NCBI GenBank assembly: GCA_947479475.1
Contig: CANJZW010000034.1
Location: 1-43,282, forward strand
Length of the DNA: 43,282 bases
Direction: 5' to 3'
Origin: Chthoniobacteraceae bacterium
Lineage (GTDB): Bacteria; Verrucomicrobiota; Verrucomicrobiia; Chthoniobacterales; Chthoniobacteraceae
Each line of letters begins with the position of its first letter. Position 1 is the stretch's first letter. Below are positions 25,003 to 33,093 of the stretch, piece by piece. Both the position numbers and the translations under genes were made by a program. The notes below the pieces were generated by a model. That model made no database searches, had not been told where the DNA came from, and saw only the letters and a program-made list of their open reading frames with translations.

Positions 25003-27386
25003 CCCCCGGAGAGGATGGCGCTGAGCCACTCGTTGTAGGAGGGGTTCAGCCTGGCGGCTTCTTCCAAGAAGGGTTTTGCGTTTTGGCGCGAACCCAGAAG
25101 GAGCTGGACGTTACCTGCTCCCCAAAGCAGCTCCGCCCGTTGCGGGTGGGCTGGGGCGGTGCTGAGGCGGAATTGGACTAGTTTGACCAAATAAAGGGGC
25201 GAAATATCAGCCCAGGCCACGGGAATCGGCGGTGTTCCTGGCGACACGGTGACGAAGACTCGCTGGGTGTCGGCCTTGATGGGGTCCGATTTGAAGGCGC
25301 TTCCATTGCGAAGAACAGGGGAGGGAAGAGTGCCGCCTTTGTTAATCTCCTGGATCGCCCAGAGAAAAAGGCCGTTGGCTGTCGCCGCCTGCTTCTGGAT
25401 GGCCGCGGCGGCGGTGCGTTCAGGCTCGTTGGCGGGGGCGAACCGGGCGGATTCACTCATGGCTTCCGCGAATTTGAGGCCTTGAACCAGTTGCGTGGTT
25501 TTGGCGCGCATGGTTTCCACGCGTTCCAGAGAAAGGGCGGGGGCAACCGGTGGAGTGACCGGAGTTTTTATGGGAGCGCTCTGGCTAGGCGCGATCTTGT
25601 TTTGAGCGGTTTCCTTGACCGGGGGTGGAGCTGGTTTGGTTTCCCCCGGGCTGACTGGGGCAGCTTTGGCGCTCGCGATGAGGGCAGCGGCCTGCGTCCG
25701 CAAAGAAAGCGCCGGATGCATTGTTTGAAGGAGTTCGTCGGCTCGCCGCAGGCGGGCGGGACGGTCCTCAGGTTTTGCGGCCTCTTTGAGTTCTTTCTCT
25801 AAGGTCAGAAAGTTTTGCACTTGAGTGAGAAGAATCCCAGCTAAGGGGAGCAGGTCTTTGGAGGCATCCAGAGGCGGATTCGAGGGACGGGCCGCTTTTT
25901 CAAAGGCGGCTTTTGCGTTTGGAATATTTTTTTTGGAAAGCGCGTTCAACCCCATAGAGAGGTGTTCGATCGCCTCCCATGGCCCTGGGGAATTGTTAGC
26001 GGTTGAGGCTCCCTGTTCAGGCTTGAGATTCCATCGCGAAACGAAGGCCCGCAATTCTGGGGCTGCCGTTTCTGCAAGGCTAAGCGCATTGTTTAGGGCC
26101 GATTCCTGTCTAGCCGGAGCATTGAGCAGGTTGAATGCGATCCCTAGGGAAAGCTGGGTCCAGACCTGCAGTTCAGGGGTGAGTCCCGGACTGTTGGCAA
26201 TGAGCTCCATCCGGCGGATCGCCAGATCCAACTGCCCGGGACTCGATAGAAGGGCTACGGAGTGGGCAAGACGTTGTGCATCGGATTGAAAGGCCGGTTC
26301 CACGTTCTTTTGGGTATCACCACCCGACCGATTTTTTTGCGTCCACCAAACGCCCCCTGTAATCGCGCAAACTAGCAAGAGAACGGTGGCGGCTTTGAAA
26401 ACCCGCGGTTTTGCTGTAATGGGGATGGCCGCGGAGGCCGGTTTCGGATTGGCAAGAAGTTCCAGTGCCTCTTTGAAACTGGCGCAAAGAGCCGAGTAGT
26501 CGGGAAAACGCGCTTCCGGATCAAAACACAGGGTACGGTTCAATGCGGCGGCCGTGAGCGGGTGTACTTCAGGAAAGACAGATTGCAGGTCGACTTGCTG
26601 TTTTTTGAGATGCAGCAGTTCGTGCACGGAAACGCTTGTCGTGAGGTGTGGGGGGCTTCCGGTGAGTGCGTGCCAGAGAGAGGCGCCCAGCGCATACATA
26701 TCAGAGCGGAAGTCCTCGGCCTTGAAGGCGAGCGCTTCAGGAGAAATGTAATAGGGCGTGCCCCAGATTTCACCCGAGGGGGTTTGCTTGAGGTTGGATT
26801 GCAGCGCGAGGCCGAAGTCGACGATCTTGGGCTGCTGGTTATGGGAAAAAAGGATGTTACCCGGTTTGATGTCACGGTGGATGAGCCCAGCCCGGTCGGC
26901 CGCTTGAAGCCCCTCGGCCAGTTGAACGCCAAGCCGCAGGATGTCCGCCTCTGGAATGCGGCCTTTTTCCTCCATCAACCCATCCAAGGAACCCTGGTCC
27001 ACCAACTCCATTGCGATGTAGAACATGCCGTGCGCAGAGCCAGTGGAATAGACACGGACCACGTTGGGGTGGTTGATGCGGGCCGTGAGGGACGCTTCCG
27101 TCTCAAACTGGGCGGTGAGGGCGAGGTCGTGACTGAGTTTTTTTTGAAGAATTTTGAGCGCGATGGGGCGCTGTAGCGCGACGTCGGTGGCCCTGTAAAC
27201 CGCCCCCATCCCTCCAGTGCCAAGAAGGCGATCGAGTTGGAAGGGTCCAAAACGCTGAAAGACTTTCTGCGAGGAGGCGCACTTCGGGCATTCCACCACC
27301 GTGAGAGGGGATACGTCTGTAAGGTCCATCGGAAGCCCGCAGGACAGGCAGGATTCTAATGGCGGTTGGGGAGGCGTGACGGACAT
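24999..27386 (-). CDS. Membrane Ser/Thr protein kinase with N-terminal zinc ribbon and extracytoplasmic C-terminus
   Basis: The 795-residue protein starts with a CLSC...CPKC zinc ribbon (Cys13, 16, 33, 36). The Hanks-type kinase domain follows: GTGGMG loop (56-61), Lys78 in ALK, HRDIKPGN with Asp172, DFG with Asp190, and the GTPYYISPE activation segment. All catalytic residues are intact. A Pro/Ala spacer leads to one membrane helix (about 330-347). The remaining 440 residues are outside the cytoplasm, helical and TPR-like, with a Pro/Ala-rich linker near the middle, and probably sense a ligand or anchor the kinase. It follows the sulfatase gene by 92 bases in the same direction. Confidence 0.9.
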   Translation of the reverse strand: MSVTPPQPPLESCLSCGLPMDLTDVSPLTVVECPKCASSQKVFQRFGPFQLDRLLGTGGMGAVYRATDVALQRPIALKILQKKLSHDLALTAQFETEASLTARINHPNVVRVYSTGSAHGMFYIAMELVDQGSLDGLMEEKGRIPEADILRLGVQLAEGLQAADRAGLIHRDIKPGNILFSHNQQPKIVDFGLALQSNLKQTPSGEIWGTPYYISPEALAFKAEDFRSDMYALGASLWHALTGSPPHLTTSVSVHELLHLKKQQVDLQSVFPEVHPLTAAALNRTLCFDPEARFPDYSALCASFKEALELLANPKPASAAIPITAKPRVFKAATVLLLVCAITGGVWWTQKNRSGGDTQKNVEPAFQSDAQRLAHSVALLSSPGQLDLAIRRMELIANSPGLTPELQVWTQLSLGIAFNLLNAPARQESALNNALSLAETAAPELRAFVSRWNLKPEQGASTANNSPGPWEAIEHLSMGLNALSKKNIPNAKAAFEKAARPSNPPLDASKDLLPLAGILLTQVQNFLTLEKELKEAAKPEDRPARLRRADELLQTMHPALSLRTQAAALIASAKAAPVSPGETKPAPPPVKETAQNKIAPSQSAPIKTPVTPPVAPALSLERVETMRAKTTQLVQGLKFAEAMSESARFAPANEPERTAAAAIQKQAATANGLFLWAIQEINKGGTLPSPVLRNGSAFKSDPIKADTQRVFVTVSPGTPPIPVAWADISPLYLVKLVQFRLSTAPAHPQRAELLWGAGNVQLLLGSRQNAKPFLEEAARLNPSYNEWLSAILSGG

Positions 27387-27478
27387 TCGCTAATGAGACT
27401 CCATCCAACGTGAAAATGTACTGAATTGCAAACTTAGCCAAAACACAGCTTTGCTTTGGAGGGCGCGGTTGGCTGCAC

Positions 27479-28891
27479 TCAGTTTTTCGCGGAAGGTTTT
27501 CCCTTTTTGTTTTTTTCCGTCTGCTCCTTGATCACCTCGGCTGTCTCGAAGACGCCTCCCAAATCGTGGGTTTCTTCAATCCATTGGTCCAGAGCGGATC
27601 GGAGTTTGCCGAGGGCTGCGCGGTGTTCGGGAACATCGGATGCGGCGAGGTTGTGGATCTCGAATGGATCTGAAGTGAGGTCGTAGAGTTCTTCTTCCGG
27701 CATTCTGGGTTGGCACAGGAAGGCCTGTGCAGGAGTGAGCTTGCCGTCGGCATGAAGTTCCTTCAGCAGGTTCCACACGGGGTAGGCGCGTTCCTTGTAA
27801 GCGTTTCCCTGCAGGAAAGGCCGTTCGGGGGTGAAATTATGGATGTAGCGGAATTGTTCGTTGCGGACGGTCCGGAGCCGGAAGACCGTTTCGTCGCAGC
27901 GGTCTCTGGCGCCAAAGGCCAGGGTGCGTGCGGGTTCAGCCTGGTCCCCGAGAAAGATTCGGCCCTGCATTTTCTGGGGTTTTTCCAATCCGGCCACGCT
28001 CAGCAAGGTGGGCGCGATGTCGATGGCTTCAATAAAACGGGCGTCCACTTTGCCTTGGGTGATCTGTGAGGGGGCGGGGAAATTTTTAGGCCAGCGAATG
28101 ATGAGCGGGATGTGCAGGCCTTCTTCATAAACAAACTGTTTGCCACGCACATGAGCCTCCCCGTGGTCGGCCATGAAAAGAATGATTGTATCATCCGCAA
28201 GACCAGCGATTTGAAGCTCCTGAAGAACAACTCCAACTTTGCGGTCCAACTCCAGAACGTCGTCCAAAAAGGCGGCCCAATCCGCGCGAGTCACGGGATG
28301 GTCGGGGTAATAGGGGGGGAGGGTGACCTTTTGCGGATTCACTTTGCCGGTGGCATGGAGCGGGCGGTGGGTCTCGTGAAAGTTGAGTTGGGCAAGAAAC
28401 GGACCGTGTGAGGGTAGTTCCTCCCAAGAGCAGGGTTTGAACCCGGGCTCGGGCAACTCGAAATTCCAGTCTGTTTTCCCAGTTCCGTTGAACCCAAAAG
28501 ACTTGGGAAGGGTGCTCAGGTTGGTGCTGAAGTAGCCCGCTTGCTGGAGCCAGTGCGGGATGACTTTGACGCCGGCGGGCAGGGAATACCCATCGCCCCT
28601 GTGGGAACGGTGGTTTTGCGCGCCGATCGTGGTCTGGTACATTCCAGTCATGAAACTGGATCGACTGGCCGAGCAAACGGGGGCGGTCGTGTAGGCGCGC
28701 GTATAGCGCACCCCTTCTGAAGCGAGGCGGTCGATGTTTGGCGTGGAGACCTCTTTGTTTCCGTAGCAACTCAGCGACGGCCCCATGTCCTCGGCGATGA
28801 GCCAAAGAATGTTGGGCTTGTTTGCCGCCTGAGCGGCGGATGGAACACAAAAAAGGAGCGACAAAGCCAGAGTACGAAGGCGTGGGTTCAT
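27479..28891 (-). CDS. Secreted sulfatase (arylsulfatase/heparan N-sulfatase-like)
   Basis: The 470-residue protein has a signal peptide ending near AQA and a full alkaline-phosphatase-fold sulfatase domain. NILWLIAEDMGPSLSCYGN contributes metal ligands. The formylglycine site is Cys73 in CSASR, with Ala in place of the usual Pro of CxPxR. FMADHGEAH supplies the second metal site, and the C-terminal part contains ELYDLTSDPFEIHNLA. The domain resembles the S1_8 group, but the substrate is unknown. It needs a formylglycine-generating enzyme, which is not in this window. It lies between the kinase and the lactate permease, same direction. Confidence 0.9.
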   Translation of the reverse strand: MNPRLRTLALSLLFCVPSAAQAANKPNILWLIAEDMGPSLSCYGNKEVSTPNIDRLASEGVRYTRAYTTAPVCSASRSSFMTGMYQTTIGAQNHRSHRGDGYSLPAGVKVIPHWLQQAGYFSTNLSTLPKSFGFNGTGKTDWNFELPEPGFKPCSWEELPSHGPFLAQLNFHETHRPLHATGKVNPQKVTLPPYYPDHPVTRADWAAFLDDVLELDRKVGVVLQELQIAGLADDTIILFMADHGEAHVRGKQFVYEEGLHIPLIIRWPKNFPAPSQITQGKVDARFIEAIDIAPTLLSVAGLEKPQKMQGRIFLGDQAEPARTLAFGARDRCDETVFRLRTVRNEQFRYIHNFTPERPFLQGNAYKERAYPVWNLLKELHADGKLTPAQAFLCQPRMPEEELYDLTSDPFEIHNLAASDVPEHRAALGKLRSALDQWIEETHDLGGVFETAEVIKEQTEKNKKGKPSAKN

Positions 28892-28967
28892 TGGGCGATG
28901 TTCCTAGGGGTAAGACGAATAGGGCAGCCAAAGAAGATTAACCTACAGCATTCTGTCTGGTCAAAGG

Positions 28968-30620
28968 CTAGTGCGGCACCATCCCGCTGAAGGGGAATAT
29001 ATAAGCCTGCAGATAAACCAAAACGCTCATGAGCACCGCGAGTGTAATGCTGTGCCAGAAGACGTACCGCAGGATCGCGTGCTCATGGCCAAACCAACCC
29101 GTCGCCGTGCTTGCCACAACAATGCTTTGGGCGTCCACCATCTTCGCCATCACCCCCCCTGAACTGTTGGCGGCACCCATCAAAATCGGACTGATTCCAA
29201 GCTGCTGCGAGGTGATTTTTTGCAGCGAACCAAACAGCACGTTTGAGGCGGTGTCAGACCCCGTAAGGGCCACCCCGAGCCAGCCGAGAAGCGTTCCGAA
29301 AAACGGGTAGAAGTGTCCGGTCTGCGCGAGTGCCAGCCCCAGCGTGGCATCGGTTCCGGAGAATTTCGTGACGTTTCCTAGCGCCAGCATCGCCGCGATG
29401 GTCAGCAGCGAATAGCGGGTCTTCCAGAGTGTTCCCCCGTAGGTTCGGAGCATTTGCACGGGGGCTACCCCCATGAAAAAGCCGGCCACCAAGGCCGCTG
29501 CAAAAATTCCAGTCCCGGTTGCGGACAAGAAGTTGAGTTTAAAAACAGCCGCCTCGGGCGGGGTGTTGGGCGGAGCGACTGGCGGCATTCTTTGGACGAC
29601 TCCATCCAAGTAGGGAACGGCAAATTTAGGTGAGGCAATCTGGTCAAGAAACGTTTTTGTCTGAGGCATCCCCCAGCACAGAATAAAGGCCGTTAGAATG
29701 ATCCACGGCATCCAAGCTTTCAGAACCTCGGCCTTGCCCAGTCCTGCACCCGCACGGCTCGCGCCTGCGTCGGGTCCGCCTTCCGGCGCGTCCAGAAGCA
29801 GGACTTCTCGCGGTTGCCAAAATCGAAGGAGCAGAACTGTGGCCAGAATGGAACATGCGCCTGAAATGATGTCGACCAGCCAGGGTCCATGGAAGTTGGA
29901 GACCAGAAATTGGGGAATTGCGAAGGCCAGGCCTGCGGTGAGTGCGGCGGGCCAGACCCCGAGCATGGCCCGCCATCCGGCGAAGGCCGCAACGATCCAG
30001 AACGGAACAATCAGCGAGAAGAAGGGCAACTGCCTGCCTACCATGGCAGACACCAAGTGCACGTCCAACCCCGTGACCTGCTCCAGGGTGGTGATCGGGA
30101 TTCCCAGAGAGCCAAAGGCCACCGGAGCCGTATTGGCGATCAGCGACAATCCCGAGGCGTGTAGTGGTTTGAACCCGAGCTGGATGAGAATGGCGGCCGT
30201 GATGGCGACCGGCGTCCCGAACCCAGCCATGCCCTCGATGAAGGCGCCGAAAGCGAACGCAATTAAAATAAGCTGGATCCGCGCGTCTGGCGCGACTCGC
30301 GCAAGGCTCGCACGCAGGACCTCAAACAAGCCGCGCTCCACCGTCAGATTGTACAGGAAAAGGACGTTTAAAATAATCCAGCCAATCGGGAAAAGTCCGA
30401 AGGCCGCCCCGTAAAGGGTCGCCGCCGCCGCGGCGTCAGCCGGCATCTTGTTCACCCCCACGGCCAATAAGAGCGCGGCAGAAAGGCCAAGCAGCGCAGA
30501 GTAGTGGATCCGGATGTGCAGGATGGCGATGGAGCCCAGCAGTAAAACAATCGGGATGGATGCGGCCAGAGTCGAAAGAGTCGGACTGCCGAGGGGGGCG
30601 TAATTCTGGGGCCAGTGCAT
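28968..30620 (-). CDS. lctP: L-lactate permease family transporter
   Basis: The 550-residue membrane protein has about 12-14 helices and the LctP patterns FAFGAFIEGMAGFGTPVAITAAIL, PVAFGSLGIPI and GSDTASNVLFGSLQ, and SSGGVMAKMVDAQSIVVASTAT near the C-terminus. The family imports lactate or glycolate with protons. The frame extends 19 codons upstream to a TTG, but MHWPQNYAPLG matches the usual N-terminus, so 30620 is used. The sulfatase starts 76 bases downstream, so co-transcription is possible. Confidence 0.93.
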   Translation of the reverse strand: MHWPQNYAPLGSPTLSTLAASIPIVLLLGSIAILHIRIHYSALLGLSAALLLAVGVNKMPADAAAAATLYGAAFGLFPIGWIILNVLFLYNLTVERGLFEVLRASLARVAPDARIQLILIAFAFGAFIEGMAGFGTPVAITAAILIQLGFKPLHASGLSLIANTAPVAFGSLGIPITTLEQVTGLDVHLVSAMVGRQLPFFSLIVPFWIVAAFAGWRAMLGVWPAALTAGLAFAIPQFLVSNFHGPWLVDIISGACSILATVLLLRFWQPREVLLLDAPEGGPDAGASRAGAGLGKAEVLKAWMPWIILTAFILCWGMPQTKTFLDQIASPKFAVPYLDGVVQRMPPVAPPNTPPEAAVFKLNFLSATGTGIFAAALVAGFFMGVAPVQMLRTYGGTLWKTRYSLLTIAAMLALGNVTKFSGTDATLGLALAQTGHFYPFFGTLLGWLGVALTGSDTASNVLFGSLQKITSQQLGISPILMGAANSSGGVMAKMVDAQSIVVASTATGWFGHEHAILRYVFWHSITLAVLMSVLVYLQAYIFPFSGMVPH

Positions 30621-30815
30621 TGGGGGGGTGAGGTGGAGCTGAGGGTCAGGGGAAATGGAAAGGGGGGAACGTCTCAAACAAAAGACGAAAAAAGGGAGGG
30701 TTTCCGAACTGGAAAAGCCCCCCTCGGCAAACGCCCTGTCGCAGCCATTACGCCCGATGAGGCCGGCCTAAAAAGCCGCCGGCCCCGATCGCCTCGCCGC
30801 CCTCCATTTTCAGGG

Positions 30816-31265
30816 CTAAAAGATGCCGTTGCGGGTGTGCGCCTGCCTCTCTTCCTCAGCTGTCGCTCGACCCTCCCCCGAGGGGCGGTGGACGGCAGAA
30901 TAACCAGAATACTTGCGAGTGAGCCATTCCGTGGCCATTTCCAGTAGGGTGGGGCGCATCAGGTCGAACCCCACCTTCAGTAGGGAGCCCAGCCAGCTGC
31001 CGGAACTCGGTCTGCCGACTCTGGATTCAAAGGACTCGCGCGGGCGGGGTGTTCGCCCCAGACGCACGGTGAGTAGTTTGGAAGCCACCCATCCCCCGAG
31101 CGCCGCTCCGGGAAGCCAGAACTTCAGGTTGCTGCGCACGCTCCGGCGCACGAGGGAAAGCAGGTTAAGGCTGTCCTCGCAGGCCCGTATCGAGCTGCGT
31201 ATTTCCCCCCTGGAGATCTCCAGTTCCGCGATCAGCGCGGCTTTGCGGCGGTCGATTTCAACCAT
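30816..31265 (-). CDS. YqjK-like small membrane protein
   Basis: The 149-residue protein has a charged helical N-terminus (MVEIDRRKAALIAELEISRGEI), a middle segment WLPGAALGGWVASKLL and a polar, probably disordered C-terminus. The N-terminus resembles YqjK of Escherichia coli, which lies after yqjD and yqjE. The gene order here is the same, which supports the call. Its start overlaps the end of the holin-X-like gene by 34 bases. The last 40 residues have no visible structure. Function is unknown, probably an envelope stress role. Confidence 0.65.
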   Translation of the reverse strand: MVEIDRRKAALIAELEISRGEIRSSIRACEDSLNLLSLVRRSVRSNLKFWLPGAALGGWVASKLLTVRLGRTPRPRESFESRVGRPSSGSWLGSLLKVGFDLMRPTLLEMATEWLTRKYSGYSAVHRPSGEGRATAEEERQAHTRNGIF

Positions 31266-31741
31266 GCGTCGTCCTTTCGGAATTCTTCAAGTGTAGATGC
31301 AAACATGGGCTTTTGCAGCCAGCCCCTGGCCACAAGCAGCACGCCCCAAGCGGCCGCTAGGTGTAGCCCTCCAGTGAGGGCCGCGATCCAAATCCAAGCG
31401 TGTTCGCTGTTCAGGAGCCGGGCCGCTCCGAAAACCAAAGCGAGGCAAAGCAGCAGGTATCCCGCAAGTGTCAGTGTGACGGCCATCGCAGCCAGCAGCA
31501 GGACGCCGCCAAGGCGGGTGAGGGCCTCCTTGCCCTCGATGCCCGCCAGCTCCATCCTGGCCCGCATGTAGCTCAGGCCTGCGAGCGCCATCTCCCGGAT
31601 CGGATGCAACACGCCCTCCCTTGGAGCGGCATCGCTCCTTGAGTCCCGGGCGGCATCGCTCCTTGAGTCCCGGGCGGCATCGCTCCTTGAGTCCCGGGCG
31701 GCCTCGTCCTTGGCGTCTCTGGGTGTGGTGTCAGTGTTCAT
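31232..31741 (-). CDS. YqjE / phage holin superfamily III-like membrane protein
   Basis: The 169-residue protein has an N-terminal polar region of about 45 residues built of repeated ARDSRSDA units, then an amphipathic helix and two membrane helices (about residues 80-105 and 115-140). The fold resembles YqjE (DUF1469/holin-X). It is the middle gene of the yqjD-yqjE-yqjK-like trio. The N-terminal repeats come from a 24-bp DNA repeat and are not part of the conserved family domain. Confidence 0.75.
   Translation of the reverse strand: MNTDTTPRDAKDEAARDSRSDAARDSRSDAARDSRSDAAPREGVLHPIREMALAGLSYMRARMELAGIEGKEALTRLGGVLLLAAMAVTLTLAGYLLLCLALVFGAARLLNSEHAWIWIAALTGGLHLAAAWGVLLVARGWLQKPMFASTLEEFRKDDAWLKSTAAKPR
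31626..31697. repeat. 24-bp tandem repeat, three perfect copies, in the YqjE-like gene
   Basis: The unit starting gcggcatcgctccttgagtc occurs at 31626, 31650 and 31674 without mismatch, and a partial fourth copy begins at 31698. It encodes the 8-residue repeat ARDSRSDA on the minus strand and keeps the frame. Confidence 0.95.
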
Positions 31742-31913
31742 GCAGCAGGGCCCTTGGGAGGGCGGAGGGCATCGGTGGCGTGGTTTCCAAAGTTGCCAGC
31801 GGTGGAGAGGATGCGTTCACGGGGTCGCAAGCGGGGCTGCGGCGAGGGGCGGCGTTTTTGAGGCTTTACGGCGTTTTTGTCGCCTGGTCGCGGGACGTCA
31901 GGCTTGGAAGGGT

Positions 31914-32258
31914 TTAGCGCCGGGCCAGCATTCCGAGCACAAAGCCGGCGCCCAGGGCGATGCAGACGGAAGTCAGGGGGTGTTCCTTGACATACACTTC
32001 CGTGTCCTTACGCAGCTCTTCCGCCTTTTGTTTCGCGTCGGAGTAGGCGTGTTCAGCCTTCTGCTTCAGGACGGCCGCCTTGTCGTCGGCGGCGTGAAGA
32101 AGCTCCCTGCCCTTGGCTTCAACGGCGTTTTTGAGCTCTTCGGCTGCCTGGGCCGCGTGGACGCGGGTGGCCTGCATGTTGCGGTTGACCACCGAGTGGA
32201 GGTCAGCCGGAGAGGGGGACAACTCATCAGCGATCTTGAGATTGGATTCAGTGCTCAT
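31914..32258 (-). CDS. ElaB/YqjD-family (DUF883) membrane-anchored protein
   Basis: The 114-residue protein is a long charged helix (about residues 10-90) followed by a C-terminal membrane anchor ending GAGFVLGMLARR. The YVKEHPLTSVCIALGAGFVLGML pattern is the hallmark of the family. YqjD of E. coli tethers ribosomes to the membrane in stationary phase. The same job here is inference from the family. A good ribosome site (aagga) precedes the ATG. It heads the yqjD-yqjE-yqjK-like operon, 173 bases before the next gene. Confidence 0.88.
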   Translation of the reverse strand: MSTESNLKIADELSPSPADLHSVVNRNMQATRVHAAQAAEELKNAVEAKGRELLHAADDKAAVLKQKAEHAYSDAKQKAEELRKDTEVYVKEHPLTSVCIALGAGFVLGMLARR

Positions 32259-32725
32259 GGTATTCCTTGGATTTTGATAGTTTGAATGAACGTCGTGGTT
32301 TGTTTTGGAACTTGCTTGCTTGAAATCTCCACACCCTCCGACCCGCCCGCTCTTGCATTCCCGGCGCTTTCAGCACCCCCATCACTGCCAGTGCTCTCCT
32401 CCCAACCCGGCCCCGTTGCACCCCACCCGCTTTCACTTAGCCAAGGTGGGTCGCCCCGTTTCCTAATATCCAAGCTGGCTTCCCAGCTTGTTGCGGCACT
32501 TAGGACGGCCGGATCACTGAATGGGTTTGGTTGACTAAACCGCCTATGCGGTTTGTTTAAACCGCCCGTGCGGTTTGGTTGTTTAAACCGCCTATGCGGT
32601 TTGTTTGGACCGCCTATGCGGTTTGTTCGAACTGCCTTTGCGGACTGAGTGTTACAGAGTGGAAACTTCTTCAGCCCTTGCTACGGAGATAAAGAGTCGC
32701 GCGGGGGTAACAAAATTCAAAAAAA
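32259..32725. other. Intergenic region between infA and the YqjD-like gene
   Basis: These 467 bases have no gene. They hold an 8-base hairpin CAAGCTGG-CTTC-CCAGCTTG (32471-32490) and, next to it, an array of five hairpins (32537-32643). The part next to the YqjD-like gene is C-rich on the plus strand and must contain its promoter; no clear -35/-10 was recognised. Confidence 0.7.
32537..32643. repeat. Array of five tandem hairpins AAACCGC-N4-GCGGTTT
   Basis: Units begin at 32537, 32559, 32585, 32607 and 32629, 22 or 26 bases apart. Units 1-3 have perfect 7-base arms with loops CTAT, CCGT and CTAT. Unit 4 has one arm altered (GGACCGC). Unit 5 is degenerate (AACTGC-CTTT-GCGG). Linkers are short T-rich runs (GTTT). 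The loop of unit 2 differs while its arms are kept, which suggests the stem is what matters. The array lies downstream of infA. Confidence 0.85.
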
Positions 32726-32944
32726 TTACTTAGCCCGGAAAGTGATCCGGGCCTTGGTTAAGTCATAAGGAGACAACTCAACCTCAACATTGTCTCCTGG
32801 TACGATGCGAATGAAGTGTTTGCGCATTTTCCCAGAAATGTGGGCGAGCACAAGTGCGCCGTTCTGTAGCTGAACCCGGAACATGGTGCCGGGAAGCACT
32901 TCTTTTACTACTCCTTGTGTCTTAATTGCGTCCTCTTTACCCAT
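32726..32944 (-). CDS. infA: Translation initiation factor IF-1
   Basis: The frame is open for 95 codons, but starting at Met24 (32944) gives exactly 72 residues, the usual IF-1 length. The OB-fold pattern is clear: [29 protein letters not shown], then [38 protein letters not shown]. It binds the ribosomal A site during initiation. No strong ribosome site is visible before either start, so an N-terminally extended form (to 33013) cannot be excluded. Confidence 0.95.
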   Translation of the reverse strand: MGKEDAIKTQGVVKEVLPGTMFRVQLQNGALVLAHISGKMRKHFIRIVPGDNVEVELSPYDLTKARITFRAK

Positions 32945-33093
32945 AGTCGGCCGAGTATGCCTAGGCTTGATCCTGAAATCAACCTTCACCGTGGACTCAT
33001 CGCTGGCTCCCATGCGCTCCGTGGCGTGGGGGCGGCCAGACGGAGCTCAATTCCGAGTCGAAAGTGGAAGCAGGCGGTGTTTTTTTGTCTCTT

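Noticed and set aside
32537..32643. Hairpin array as a CRISPR
   Set aside because: There are no unique spacers of constant length; the units are palindromes joined by short T-rich linkers.
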